From NCBI GenBank assembly GCA_015179025.1, contig WHUX01000019.1, positions 310,001-374,000 on the forward strand: a stretch of 64,000 nt of DNA, written 5' to 3'. Shown in pieces: positions 22,601 through 32,848 of this stretch; position 1 is the first letter of the stretch; every line of letters starts with the position of its first letter. The translations under genes and the position numbers were made by a program. The stretch is from Terfezia claveryi (lineage: Eukaryota > Ascomycota > Pezizomycetes > Pezizales > Pezizaceae). Under the pieces are notes generated by a model. It did no database searches. It worked only from the letters and a program-made list of their open reading frames with translations, and was not told where the DNA came from.

Positions 22601-23828
22601 AGAGAGGGGGGCGATAATCAGTCAAGGCTCTCTTTTGGGGGAGGGGGGTGTTTTGGAGGGATGTACATTGGACGGGTGGGGGGGAGGTATACCATTGGAT
22701 GCTTTATCAAGATGAGACTCGACATGAGGGCCTAGCCGCGCGACAGCGGAAAAGAGTTGCTGCCCCGAAGAGATCCCGGGGAAGGCTTCCTGGAGGGTAT
22801 GGTCGAACTGAACGAGCTTGTTTACGCCGACAGTGATGGAGAAGTCGCTGTCGCTTACTGCGTCGTTGGGGTGGGAAGCGATGTTGGACCCTTCTTTCGC
22901 AGCAGAATCGCTTTCCGCAGTCAGCTCGGAGCCCAACGCTGCTTGTGGTTGCGGGGATGCCGTGGGTACCGCTGCTACTGTACCACTATCAGCCACCCCT
23001 CCTCCCCCATCCTCCGCTGAAACCTCCTCCGCCAACTGCTCCATCGCCTCCAATGGGTAATGCTCCCCCTCCCCCCCTTCTACAAGTGTCGCTCCGCGCG
23101 CCTCTAGCGCCTCTCTGATTTCCTCCCTCGACCGGTTACTTTTCTCCGGGGTAATCCATAGCCCAAGGTTCGTTGGCCGGGCAAGGTTGTCCTCCACCAT
23201 CATGACTCCGTCGCGGAGGAACCACGCCGGGATTTCGGGTGCCAGGAAGGAGGTCTTTTCTCTGGGTTTGGGAGAATCGGAGTGCCGCCGTTTGGCGGTG
23301 CTGCTGGTACTGCCGAGGGGGCGACCCCGGGGTTTGGGCTTTTCTGTGGTGGCCGTTGGGGGTTTGGGGGTGGGGGATGAAGGGAGTTCGTGGGTAGGCG
23401 TGGTTTCTGGGTTGGATGGAGGAGCGGACGGAGTGGATGAGGGGTGTGAAGCTGCTGCTCCTGTTATTGTGGTAGGAGACTCTCCCAGAGAAGAAGAAGC
23501 CGCTCCCTTCACCGAGCTCAGAACCCCCTCCTCACTCCGTCCCTCCACTCCCTTCACTCCCTCCACTCCCTTCACTCCCTCCACCCCGCCATCCAGCGAC
23601 TTCCCCGTACTCTCGGCACCACCTGCCGTCGCCTTCCCACCCCTCAATGGGCCCGAGCCCGACAACCATCTGCGCCCACCTCTGCCCACAATCCATCCTC
23701 CAACCACTACATTCCCCTCCCCCTAGTACTGGCAAGCCGCCCAACAGCAGCGACGGCGTCTCGCACCGCGACTGTAGCTGCAGCTGTATGAATGCCGAAT
23801 GTAAGCCCCGGCGAGTAGCAGCTTGCAT
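19621..23828 (-). CDS. Large mitochondrial-type AAA+ ATPase, Msp1/ATAD1-like AAA module, reading frame broken as assembled
   Basis: The C-terminal AAA module is complete: YGPPGTGKTLLARAVAKESG (Walker A), CIIFLDEADAIL (Walker B), VATNRPFDLDDAVLRRLPRR (sensor 1 and arginine finger), preceded by ICNPHEQKLLSGVV and followed by SLYSGSDLKNVCVAAALAC. An upstream half of about 800 residues has KNRYAIHVYIWREI, KTIVHIRDYSELL, QPTLIIGTTSTPET and WSFDRAHRVATMAIG, as in long fungal Msp1-clade ATPases thought to be mitochondrial. The N-terminus MQAATRRGLHSAFIQLQLQS looks like a mitochondrial presequence. Introns placed: 22592-22692, 22233-22318 (GTTCGT donor) and 20386-20472, all joining conserved text. 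At four C/G-rich tracts (about 23711-23725, 21681-21710, 21316-21327, 20829-20845) the frame slips with no usable intron, so the gene is either mis-sequenced there or decaying. Function: ATP-driven membrane-protein extraction or remodelling. Confidence 0.8.
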
Positions 23829-24323
23829 TAGCCGGAGAGTAAATATGGTGGCGGGGCAGGGGGGGAGGGAGCAGTAGTAAATTTGTAACAAGCGAGAGAT
23901 TCGCCGGACGGGGGCGGTGAATCGATTCGACGCTGGGTTAGTCTCAGAACAGGAGACGAATTGGGCAGATCCAGGGAGTATATAGGTATGCCTCGAGGGG
24001 TATTTTGCGTTGTATAATAGGTGGGGGAGCTGGGGAGCAGGTTTGCAGGTGCAGAACGTATTTTTTATTTGAGAGTGTAACCAGGACAAACCGTGATCGC
24101 TGGGGCCTATATTATTATCGTACGCCAACATTTTTTCCCCGTTTTACCTGTCGCTTACGTCACGGCACGGGGAGAGCATGACGCCAAGCCGCAGGACGAG
24201 TCACGCCCAAACTTCGTTATCGATAGGGCCTCTCACCACCGTCGATTCTCACCATCTTCCCCTCCCCCCCATCTTATCTTCCCCCCTTCCCCACACAACC
24301 GCCTCCAAAATACCCCGCCCACA
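23829..24323. promoter_or_regulatory. Divergent promoter region between the AAA+ ATPase and PTH2
   Basis: A 495-bp spacer between two divergently transcribed genes, both with mitochondrial-type N-termini. The PTH2 side is strongly C-rich (about 24245-24320). No specific site was identified. Confidence 0.4.
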
Positions 24324-25241
24324 ATGACAACCCCCCTCTCCCAGCCTGTCTCCCCCACCCCCACCGTCCTCGCAACCATCCTCGCCACCTCCATCCTCTC
24401 CGGCGCCATAGGCTACTACCTCGGCCTCGGGTCCACTCTCCTCCTCTCCCGGGACATACCATCGTCGTCCTCCTCCTCCAAACCCGCCGCAACCGCATCC
24501 TCCTCCTCTCCCGAAGCAACCGAATCTGAATCTGATACCCCCACCTCCACCTCCAACATCAAATCCTTCTCCGACGTCAGCGGGGAATGCAAGCTCGTTA
24601 GTCCACCTCCCCTACCCACCCATTCTCTCACTCACTAACCCCACCCCAACCTCTCTCACTCACTAACCCCACCCCAACCTCTCTCACTCACTAACCCCAC
24701 CCCAACCCCCCCCGCAGGTCCTCATAGTCCGCACAGACCTCCCCATGACCAAAGGCAAAACCGCCGCGCAATGCTCGCACGCGACACTCGCCTGCTACAA
24801 ATCCCTACAGTACAGCAGCCCCGCGCTCCTGCGCCGGTGGGAACACGCCGGGCAGGCCAAAATCGCACTCCGCGCGAACGACGAGGAGGAATTGATAATC
24901 CTGCAGGCGCAGGCCCAGAGTCTGGGGATTACTGCCAAGATTATACATGATGCGGGGAGAACGCAGATTGCTGCCGTGAGTTTGCTCAGTTGATGATGAT
25001 GGTGATGATGAGTATGATGATGAAATTGAGGGCGGCAATGGGCTAACCTGTGGGTTGTTTTTGAATTTGTATAGGGGAGTGCGACGGTCCTGGGAATTGG
25101 TCCGGGTGAGTAATGCTACAGTTTACTGTTCACTGTTACCCTCAACTACCTACGCCAGGCCTTCACTAACGGCAGCATATTTAATTACCAGCACCAAAAT
25201 CCGTCATCGATCAGATTACAGGTCACCTAAAGCTGTTATAG
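24324..25241 (+). CDS. PTH2: Peptidyl-tRNA hydrolase 2 (Pth2/Bit1 family), membrane-anchored
   Basis: Exons 24324-24596, 24718-24975, 25075-25105 and 25192-25241 give 612 nt, 203 aa. The domain reads KLVLIVRTDLPMTKGKTAAQ, CSHATLACYKSL, WEHAGQAKIALR, EEELIILQAQAQSLGI, DAGRTQIAAGSATVLGIGPA, then SVIDQITGHLKLL: the full Pth2 fold ending at its usual C-terminus, with the catalytic-region K, Q and H residues of TKGKTAAQCSHA present. The N-terminus has a single membrane segment (ILATSILSGAIGYYLGLGS) and a serine-rich linker, as in outer-mitochondrial-membrane Pth2. The enzyme frees peptides from peptidyl-tRNA dropped from ribosomes. The first intron holds a triplicated 28-nt repeat (separate entry). 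The third exon is only 31 nt. Confidence 0.95.
24624..24707 (+). repeat. Three tandem 28-nt copies of a branch-site-containing unit inside PTH2 intron 1
   Basis: Three near-perfect copies of tctctcactcactaacccca followed by ccccaacc, at period 28 (starts 24624, 24652, 24680). Each copy has CACTAAC, a perfect match to the fungal branch-site consensus, before the acceptor GCAG at 24714-24717. Confidence 0.95.
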
Positions 25242-25596
25242 ATCACATAATCACAAAAGCACCTACCTCTAGGACCCATCTCACCTCACCTCACCTCACC
25301 TTTCTCCGCTCCTACCATATACCCATAACCAAACATCCTCGAGTAGTGTCGGGAACCGCGTACGCGCATGCAGAGACCAGTGTGGGAAATGTAATGAATC
25401 ATGTTAATTAAGCGTGCATATAAGCAAGGGAATATAAAGAAAAAAAAGCACGATAAAGGGAAAAGGCGTTTTTACATTTAATATCCCCATCTTCATCCAC
25501 CGACTGCACACCCACGCATGCATATTCGTGCCGTGCCGTGTATGCAATCCTCGCAATGGCAAAATTCAAACCCTCCCACCCTTCGTCCATTCCAAC

Positions 25597-27772
25597 CTAC
25601 ATCAACCTCACCCCCGCCTGCCCCTTCATCTTCCCCTTCTCCCTCAGCCCCCCCACCATCCCCTCCTCCCCCGTCCCCTGCAGCGCACTCTTCGCCTCCC
25701 TCTTCCTCTCCTCATCAATCCTCTTCAACCTCTTCTCCGTCTTTGCCTTCCCACTGCCCTTCCCATGGAACTGATGACTCAAATACTTGAACGCCTCCTT
25801 CGCATTCATCTCCCTCCCAAACTCATCTTTATACTCGAGTTTGACCGCGGGCTTGTACTCTTTAAACCTCCGTTCCATCTCCTTCGCCTCAGCGATATCC
25901 CGCTGCTTATTCTCCCACCGCGCATACTCCTCCCGTTCCTTCGCAGACATCTTTTCGAAAATCCCGCTCTTGCGGTCTGCTTCCCGCTGGACGCGCGCGC
26001 GCTTTTCAAACGAGAGCGCATTGAGGCGTTTTTCGGCTTGGAATTTCTCGCGCGACTGGTGTAAGGAGAGGAGGGTTTCCGACTCGGGGTTACGCTGAAG
26101 AAGGCCGCGCTGGTTGAGCATGGCGAGGGTGGCCCCGATCCCGCGGGTCAGGGTTTGCTCAGAGGAAAGGCCCGTAGACGTGATGTCCTCTGGGGCGCTA
26201 GATTCCCTCTTTATGCGTTGAGCCAGGTCCTCAAATTCTTCGAGTTGGTGCAGAGCGCGGTCCATGTCAACATCGCCTTCCTCGTCTTCCGGCTCGGAGT
26301 CTGAGGCCATGGCGGTTTTGGATGGAGTGGTGGAGCGTTGGCGTTTAGGATGGCGTTCGGTGGGGAGTGGAGCACGCAGGTTGGAGACGAATTCGGTGGT
26401 TTCGTCGATGATGAGCCCGGGTTCTTCGTCATCGTCTTCGGGTTCCTGCTTAATCCCGACTCCTTCTGGCCCGTCTATGGCCATCCTGCCTTCGTCTTCC
26501 AGTGGGCCACCATTACCAGCAGCAACCTCTGCTTCCTCCTTAAACCTCCTAGCAATATCCTCCGGTTTGCTCGCGACTTTCCGCTTCTTGAGTGCCAGGC
26601 GCCGCTGCAGTGTGAGCGAGTTTTGGAGTTCCTCGTCATCAACAAAAGTGATCTCGTCCAGAGTGCGTTTAGGCGCGGATGCTGGGGCGGGAGTATCATC
26701 TAGTTCCATTGCGGATTCGTCAATGTCTCTGGTGGGAGCGGGGGCAAGGGCATCGTCGTCACCGCCTTTGCGGCGGGTGCTGCGGGGTTTCTTTCTCTTC
26801 TGCTTCTTCACTTTAACTGTTGAGAGGTCGTGGTAGTCGGATGCGAGTTCCTGCTCTAAGCTTTGTTAGCCAAATAGATTATTAGTGAGGTGGTAGGCGG
26901 GGTTATTTCATACTCTCAATATTAAGCGATATAGCCGACAACTTCAGCTTCTCCTTCACTGCCTCCCTCCTCGCTTCCGCGCTCTCAGCTCCCCTTTCCC
27001 CCGCCATCGTGGTCCCTGAAAATGCTCCTCCTAAAGTAAACTTCTTCCTCCCCTTCTTCGGATCAATCTCCTCATCATACTGCCCGAGTAGCTTCCTCTC
27101 CCCATTCTCATCCACATCCTCCTCATACGCGCTATACACGGGTTTCTTCTTCTTCAGCTCCAATCTCCTCTGTAACCTCTCCTTCTCTCCCAACTCTACA
27201 TTCTCCAACTCATCCCCCTCCTCCTCCAGCTCATCAATCGTCGCATCCTTCAACGTCAGCACCATGCCCTCCCCCCCGGCGCCCGCTTCGATAAACTCCT
27301 CCTCGGCATGAGCAACCTTCAGCCCTCTCACATCCTTCTCCGTATACTCCACCCTCTGCGCCGCAGCGTCCCGCGCAGCCAGCTCCTCAGCCATCTTCTT
27401 TGCAATCTTCTTCTGGCGCTTTTTCATCCGCTTCACCCACTCCACTGCATCCTCCTCCCCGTCCACAGGCTCATCAGCCAGCCCAGTTCCCTCGAGCTTC
27501 GCAAACCGCTTTGCTGCATCTTTAGCTTTCCGGATCTCCTCTCTCTGCTGGGCTCGAAAGGAAGCTTTTTCAAGTTCGTCTTGCCGTTTTTGCCAGTTGG
27601 CCACGGCGCGTCGTTCGTCGGCGTCGAATCCCGTATCGTCGTCGCCGTTCGCGGCGGCACCACCTTTGTTGGCGTTGCTGTCTGAGGGACTCTGGACCGG
27701 GAGGGGCTTGAGACCAAGAGATATTCGGAGCTTGTTTGTCTCTTCGATGGAGAGGGATTGTTCTTCCGGCAT
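25597..27772 (-). CDS. SNU66: U4/U6.U5 tri-snRNP protein Snu66 (SART-1 family)
   Basis: Exons 26914-27772 and 25597-26855 give 2,118 nt, 705 aa, joined by a 58-nt intron (GTATGA, ctaac, TAG). The N-terminus has [20 protein letters not shown], the hallmark of SART-1/Snu66. The middle has a charged coiled coil ([19 protein letters not shown]) and [20 protein letters not shown]. The C-terminus has [20 protein letters not shown] then [13 protein letters not shown], the conserved end of the family, shortly before the stop. Snu66 is a tri-snRNP component needed for spliceosome activation and contacts Prp8 and the ubiquitin-like Hub1. The length fits the fungal family. It is transcribed towards PTH2. 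Confidence 0.95.
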
Positions 27773-28039
27773 TGCTGTGGTGTTATTTGGGTGTTGACGG
27801 GGATGAGTTTCTGTGTGTCGCAGTCTGCAGGTTCTAAACATACAGATGCTTATGTAAACATCCAGCCTAGCTCAGGGTAACGGAGATGGGAACCGGATAC
27901 ACTCGCAAGTTTAAGAGATCTGGACAACTGTTTACCTCAATAGCCCAGGCTCTCATGCTGTAGTAATGCTGCTATTGGCATTGCCTCCACGGCCTTTTTA
28001 TGATATCCTTCAAGGCCCAGGGCCGGGTAGCATATACTA

Positions 28040-28175
28040 CCTAGGTGGCAAAAAGTTTCATACCCTGCATAAGCATGCAACAAATACCCGGTATCTTATC
28101 CTTTTCCCAAACAAAATATGTAGCATTTGGGCCTCTTTATGCAGAGGGGGGTATGAAACTTTTTGCCACATTATG
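28040..28175. mobile_element. 136-bp MITE with about 27-bp TIRs
   Basis: The ends are near-perfect inverted repeats: ggtggcaaaaagtttcatac on the left and gtatgaaactttttgccaca on the right. TA flanks both sides (28038-28039 and 28176-28177), so it is probably a Tc1/mariner-type non-autonomous element. It has no coding capacity. Outer borders are placed by the TA and may be off by a few bases. Confidence 0.85.
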
Positions 28176-28462
28176 TAGCTGTACATATATGCATTCTTGC
28201 CTTCTTCCCTCCTCCAAACACAAAAGCAACACTCACTCTCTTCTACAGCCTCTTTTTCTTCGCATTCCCTCCCTTCAGATACCTACCTTACATCAACCCG
28301 GGATCTTTGCCCCAAAAATGCTCCATAATCACCTCAATCCCCGAGCTAAGCGCATCCCTATGAAGCACATATGCCATCCATGAACCACAAATACTGATAC
28401 CCCGTTTATTTGGTAAATCGCATAGCTCTTCTGCGCCTTCCTGAACAGCCTCTTCACAATGG

Positions 28463-28872
28463 TATGCAGTGCAGGCTCTTGTGAGGGTTTGAGGGTATTT
28501 CTACTCTGTGTACAGTACCACCCGTGAAAAGGAGTAGGTAAAATAGATATAGCAAACCTTCCTCCTTGGTTAATGTATTCTCTGCAATTTCATATAGTAC
28601 AGTTAGGTGGCAATGAATTTGGTACCCCGCATAACAGAGGGCGAGTATGCAGCATGCTTTAAACCTATAATATATATACTAAATATATGCTAATATACAG
28701 GACTCTAATATAAGGGAGGTACCTATAATAGAGGGCGAGTATACAGCACACTTTAAACCTATAATATGTGTGCTAAATGTATGCTAATGCAGGACTCTAA
28801 TGCAAGGGGAGTACCAAATTCATTGCCATCTAACTGTATGCAGTGTAGGCTCTTGTGATGGTTTGAGGGTAA
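28463..28872. repeat. 35-nt direct repeat pair, the right copy abutting a MITE
   Basis: tatgcagtgcaggctcttgt followed by gagggtttgagggta at 28463-28497 recurs at 28837-28872 with two or three changes. The second copy begins exactly at the TA flanking the right end of the 237-bp MITE. Sequences beyond the repeats are unrelated. Confidence 0.8.
28600..28836. mobile_element. 237-bp MITE with TIRs and an internal 94-bp tandem duplication
   Basis: The left end cagttaggtggcaatgaatt followed by tggtac and the right end gtaccaaattcattgccatc followed by taactg are inverted repeats with one or two mismatches, flanked by TA at 28598-28599 and 28837-28838. Inside, a unit starting agagggcgagtat and ending at gactctaat plus a few bases occurs twice, at 28636 and 28730 (period 94). 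The TIR layout (GGTGGCAA...TACCC.GCATAA) resembles that of the MITE at 28040, so the two are probably related. Confidence 0.9.
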
Positions 28873-29558
28873 CGAGATCAAGGCCGTATTTGCTATGGAA
28901 AAAACGTACTGGAGAATACTCGGGTTGTATGTCGAGCCCTCAAAGACGGGCGTGTCAGTTTGAGGGCCGGAGAATTAGCTGGGACCGCAAGTGTCTCTAC
29001 GGAAGTTTGACCATGCAGTTCTAGGCCACCCACAGTGGCCAAGCAATAGTGGCGGAGGGATTTCTTGAAGCACTCCGCGTCTTAAGGATATTGCCGTCTC
29101 TCATGGGGACGAGAAGGTATCTCAGGAACTGTTATTATTCGTTTCCCCAGGAGTGTCCCGGACAATGAAGGACAATATCGCCACACAACTGCATTATGCC
29201 CCGCATACTAAGTATACATAAGTAGCACTGATGGCCCATAGAATGAAATGCCCAGTTGCTTGTATCTGATCGTATCAGGTGCATCGACCATCAAGAATAC
29301 TTCGCATCCAACAATATGCTTGACTTCCCAATTCAGCAGTCCACTAATCTCCTTCCTAGCCGCCACAGTGCACCAGCCACTCCAGGGTTTGCCCTTTCCA
29401 TCGTTTTGAGCCTCACGCACACACCGGCAACGCCGCACTAAGAAAATTAAGCGCCTGGCCCCTCCAGAAGGGCAATATCGCCATACCAAAGTCATCTGCA
29501 GCAAACAAACGCCTCACCCACCACTCCGGAAAATCTCACCAACTGCAAATCCGCCAAA

Positions 29559-30288
29559 ATGCTTATTCCCAAGGCTGACCGCAAGAAGATCCACGAGTAC
29601 CTCTTCCGAGGTATGTACACATTTGCCCTCTAGCTTGTCGTTCGGTCAGAGATGGGATGCGGGTTGGGATTACAACAACATACGACAGCAACGTGAAAGA
29701 GCAGGAATCCAGTGGCAGCAATGGAATACAGGACAGCAGCAAGAGAGACCTCGCACTGCCCAGCTAACTTGATCTCCTTTCATTTCAGAGGGTGTTCTCG
29801 TCGCCAAAAAGGACTTCAACCTCCCCAAGCACCAGGACATTGACACGCGAAACCTCTTTGTCATCAAGGCCCTCCAGTCCCTCAACTCTCGAGGATACGT
29901 CAAGACCCAGTTCGCCTGGCAGTACTACTACTACACTTTGACCGACGCCGGAATCGACTACCTCCGCGAGTGGCTCCATCTCCCAAATGAGATTGTCCCC
30001 GCTACCCACGTCAAGAAGCAGACCAGCCATGCCCCACCACGTGGAATGATGGGTGGTGATGACAGGAGGCCCCGTGGTGGTGACCGTGGTGACCGTGGTG
30101 ACCGGGAGGGTGGATACCGACGAAAGGAAGGAGGAAAGGAGGGCGGTGCGCCAGGGGATTTCAACCCAAGCTTGTGAGTTTTTCTCTCGACTCATGAAGT
30201 TAAGAATTATCAAAAATTGCCTGAAACTAACTGATATAGCAGTCGTGGTGGTCTCGGCCGCGGCCGTGGTGCCGCTCCCCCCTCTTAA
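29559..30288 (+). CDS. RPS10: 40S ribosomal protein S10 (eS10)
   Basis: Exons 29559-29610, 29789-30173 and 30240-30288 give 486 nt, 161 aa. Text: [88 protein letters not shown]: the complete eS10 plectin/S10 winged-helix domain. The C-terminal tail is rich in RG and GD repeats ([14 protein letters not shown] and [12 protein letters not shown]), as in fungal eS10. Intron 1 (178 nt) lies after codon 17, a common location in ribosomal protein genes; I found no snoRNA box pattern in it. The protein sits near the mRNA entry side of the 40S beak. Confidence 0.97.
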
Positions 30289-31732
30289 ATACACTCATTT
30301 AATTCAGTAGACCTTCCTCCGCCTACGTCCCTCCCCCACCCAATGGATACTCAAAACGGACATCAACACCACACAGTGCGGGAAGGAAGGATTGAAAACG
30401 ACATCATGTGGTTCTTACTGGACGGTTCGGCTGGCGTTGGTTTTTTTTCTTGATTGTGTATGCTCGGAAAAGGAAAAACGAAGAAAGGGATTAGCTTTAT
30501 AGAACACACATGCGTTGTCGTTTCGGGATGTTGGGGTGGGTGGGGGAGTGCACTTTCCATGGACAATCTCTGGAGGGAAATTGACGCTTCCCTCCTTATC
30601 CCGTTGTGCCATGGAAGGGGATAAAAACCCATTTCCTTTTCAGTTGTTTTCATAATTTTACTTGGGGCAATTTTTTACAATGGAGTGTCAATTTCATCCG
30701 GATCATCACTACATGTTGTCGTCTTCATGCCTAAAGAATCTATTGCGCAGGCATAAGGCTAGTCTCGAACCCATAAGGCTACTTGGGCGGCTTCCGCACC
30801 ACCAGCGTGTTACCATCCCATGCTTTGGGTGCTCGGTACTTAAAGTTAGGGAATATTCGGTGTCGTAGGCGGGGAAACCCTCACCCCACCCCGTCATGAG
30901 TCTCTTCCGCCCTTTCCCCTCCCCGTTTTGAAATCGTTGTTGTAACCAACAACGTTGTGCTACCCAAAGCCGCTACCTAGATGCAAGGCCTCAATCAGGG
31001 TACTACTCAGCCCCCCCCCCCCTCCTTTTTCTTCTACTGCACAACGAGAACATGTTCCCCTAAGGAACCAACAGAGCTATACAGAGGCATACACTCGGGA
31101 GAATACATTCTCCAGGAAAATACCCGATCTCATCATTGATCTCAGATTCAGATCAGATACAGATAATCGACAAAAAGAAAGGTGAACATTCATCCACTTC
31201 AACCCGCAGTATGCATACTTTCCCACGGCGTGCATTGGTCCGAGCGACATGGCCTCTCAGGAGCTCCTATTCCCAGAGCAAGGTTCTGACATCACTGCAT
31301 CACCATAGAGTAGATCCAAGCCTTCTCCATGTGAGATCGGCAGGCTAGCAAAAAAGATCAGCTCTGGCTTCAAATTCTAATGGAGACGGGCAAAACATAA
31401 AAAGAGACCATCGAATGAACATGAATGTTTACTCCATGCATGCTCCATGCAGTATGGAAATAAAAGTGAGATATATTCCCCCAGTTTTTTTTTTTTTTTT
31501 ATGATTTCTGTCCATTCCATCAACATATCAACAGCCCAAGTAGCCAACCCATCCATGTAAACCAACACCTTGAAACCCCAGCGTATATAATAGTCCCGCA
31601 ACATAAAATGTGAAAAAGAGAGTGATATAGAGAAGAAATGAAAAAAACAATCAAATAAGAATTAAGAAATAAGAAAACGAGGCATATATGCGCCCAGAAT
31701 TAATCAACCCGATGTAAAGTACCTTAAAGAAC
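30289..31732. other. Convergent spacer between RPS10 and the 371-aa gene
   Basis: Short overlapping frames only, none with motifs. It includes a C run at about 31010-31022 and a T run at about 31484-31500. The ends are presumably the two 3' untranslated regions. Confidence 0.55.
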
Positions 31733-32848
31733 CTACGCCTTCACGTCAGGCTCTTCTTCCTCCTCACCAATCTTCTCCATCGTTTCAACCGGACTTCCAG
31801 ATCTCTTGCCCTGCTTTTCATCTCTATCAATGCTAGTATCTTCTTCATCGAATCCCACCATCTCGCAGAAGTCACCCCACAGTTTCCATTCTCGGGTCTT
31901 GTCTCCTTCACCAGCAGCCTGCATGATGATACTTTTTGTTGTCCAGAGCCACTCGGCATCACTGACTTCCTTCCTGTCGGTCTCAGTCCAGAGTGTCATC
32001 AGCTTTTTATCGAAGGCTTCATCTCCAATGACGTTCCTCAAAATTAGGAGGGATCGATCGCAGGATCGGTGGGACAGGAGCCGCTTCATGTCGTTGGGAC
32101 GGTCAAGCAGGGGAACCATCATGTCTTGAGGGACCTCATAAAGAGGTATTGATGAGGAGACAGTGGTCTCCTCAATAGGAATTATCGGGACAGCCATGTC
32201 TGCGATGGAAGACCTTCGGTTCTCAATCCTTGACGGTTGTGTCTCAAGTGCAAAACAGAGGGCATCGTGGTGCTTAGCCAGCAGATCGGGATTTTTGACT
32301 TCTTCAGTTGTAGCTACAGCGAATATATCATCATGAGTCAATTCACTTAAGCTGAATTGCCGCCTGGTATTCGCTCTCGGTGAATACTTTGAGGGAACTG
32401 GGGAGTGACTATGATATTGGTGCTGATGGTGCAAGAAGCCTCCCTGAAGAGGATCTTCCAGATTGAAGTCTTCCAAGTCCCGGCTTATTGAGGCACTGCT
32501 TCCCGCTCTTCGAATATTCAATGCTGGACTACCTGGGATCCCTCGGAACACCAAAGATGGAGATTGCCCCCCAGGGCTAGATGGTGAGCCAGGGGACTCT
32601 TCAGATCGAATTGCGTGGTGTGCAAATGAAGTGGGGTAGTTTGAAGGTGAACAAGAAACTTCCACGCCAGAGGGCCCTGGGGCAGGAACAGATGGAATGG
32701 AGTTTCCCGGGGATACAGCAGCAACATCTACCGGAGGATTGAATACATCGAGATACGTTCGAGGCCGTGACTGAGGAGCATCCTGGCCCGGCGTAGGGCT
32801 GCCATCCGAGAAGGCATGTGTGGCATTAGGTGTAGCTGTTGCCAGCAT
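31733..32848 (-). CDS. Unnamed fungal protein, 371 aa, disordered N-terminal half and helical C-terminal domain
   Basis: A single exon starting MLATATPNATHAFSDGSPTP. Residues 1-180 are rich in S, P and G with no fold apparent; from about residue 225 a compact domain begins: LYEVPQDMMVPLLDRPNDMK, RLLSHRSCDRSLLILRNVIG, LMTLWTETDRKEVSDAEWLW, EWKLWGDFCEMVGFDEED. The regular pattern of W, L and acidic residues looks like an all-helical domain conserved in filamentous ascomycetes, but I cannot name it. The tail is acidic (GEEEEEPDVKA). No membrane segment, signal peptide or catalytic motif is visible. The single open frame of this length with biased composition is good evidence of a real gene; function unknown. 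Confidence 0.8.
   Translation of the reverse strand: MLATATPNATHAFSDGSPTPGQDAPQSRPRTYLDVFNPPVDVAAVSPGNSIPSVPAPGPSGVEVSCSPSNYPTSFAHHAIRSEESPGSPSSPGGQSPSLVFRGIPGSPALNIRRAGSSASISRDLEDFNLEDPLQGGFLHHQHQYHSHSPVPSKYSPRANTRRQFSLSELTHDDIFAVATTEEVKNPDLLAKHHDALCFALETQPSRIENRRSSIADMAVPIIPIEETTVSSSIPLYEVPQDMMVPLLDRPNDMKRLLSHRSCDRSLLILRNVIGDEAFDKKLMTLWTETDRKEVSDAEWLWTTKSIIMQAAGEGDKTREWKLWGDFCEMVGFDEEDTSIDRDEKQGKRSGSPVETMEKIGEEEEEPDVKA

Larger units (their letters stand above)
27773..29558. other. Spacer with two MITEs and the RPS10 promoter
   Basis: No protein gene seen. It holds the MITEs at 28040-28175 and 28600-28836 and a 35-nt direct repeat pair. The stretch 29200-29558 directly before the RPS10 start is the probable RPS10 promoter and leader; the minus-strand frame across it is most likely chance. 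Confidence 0.6.

Noticed and set aside
26264..26836. Serine-rich 190-codon frame opposite SNU66
   Set aside because: Complement of acidic, Glu/Asp-rich SNU66 codons, which read as serine-rich on the other strand.
29208..29504. Minus-strand 98-codon frame upstream of RPS10
   Set aside because: It covers the probable RPS10 promoter and has no recognisable domain.
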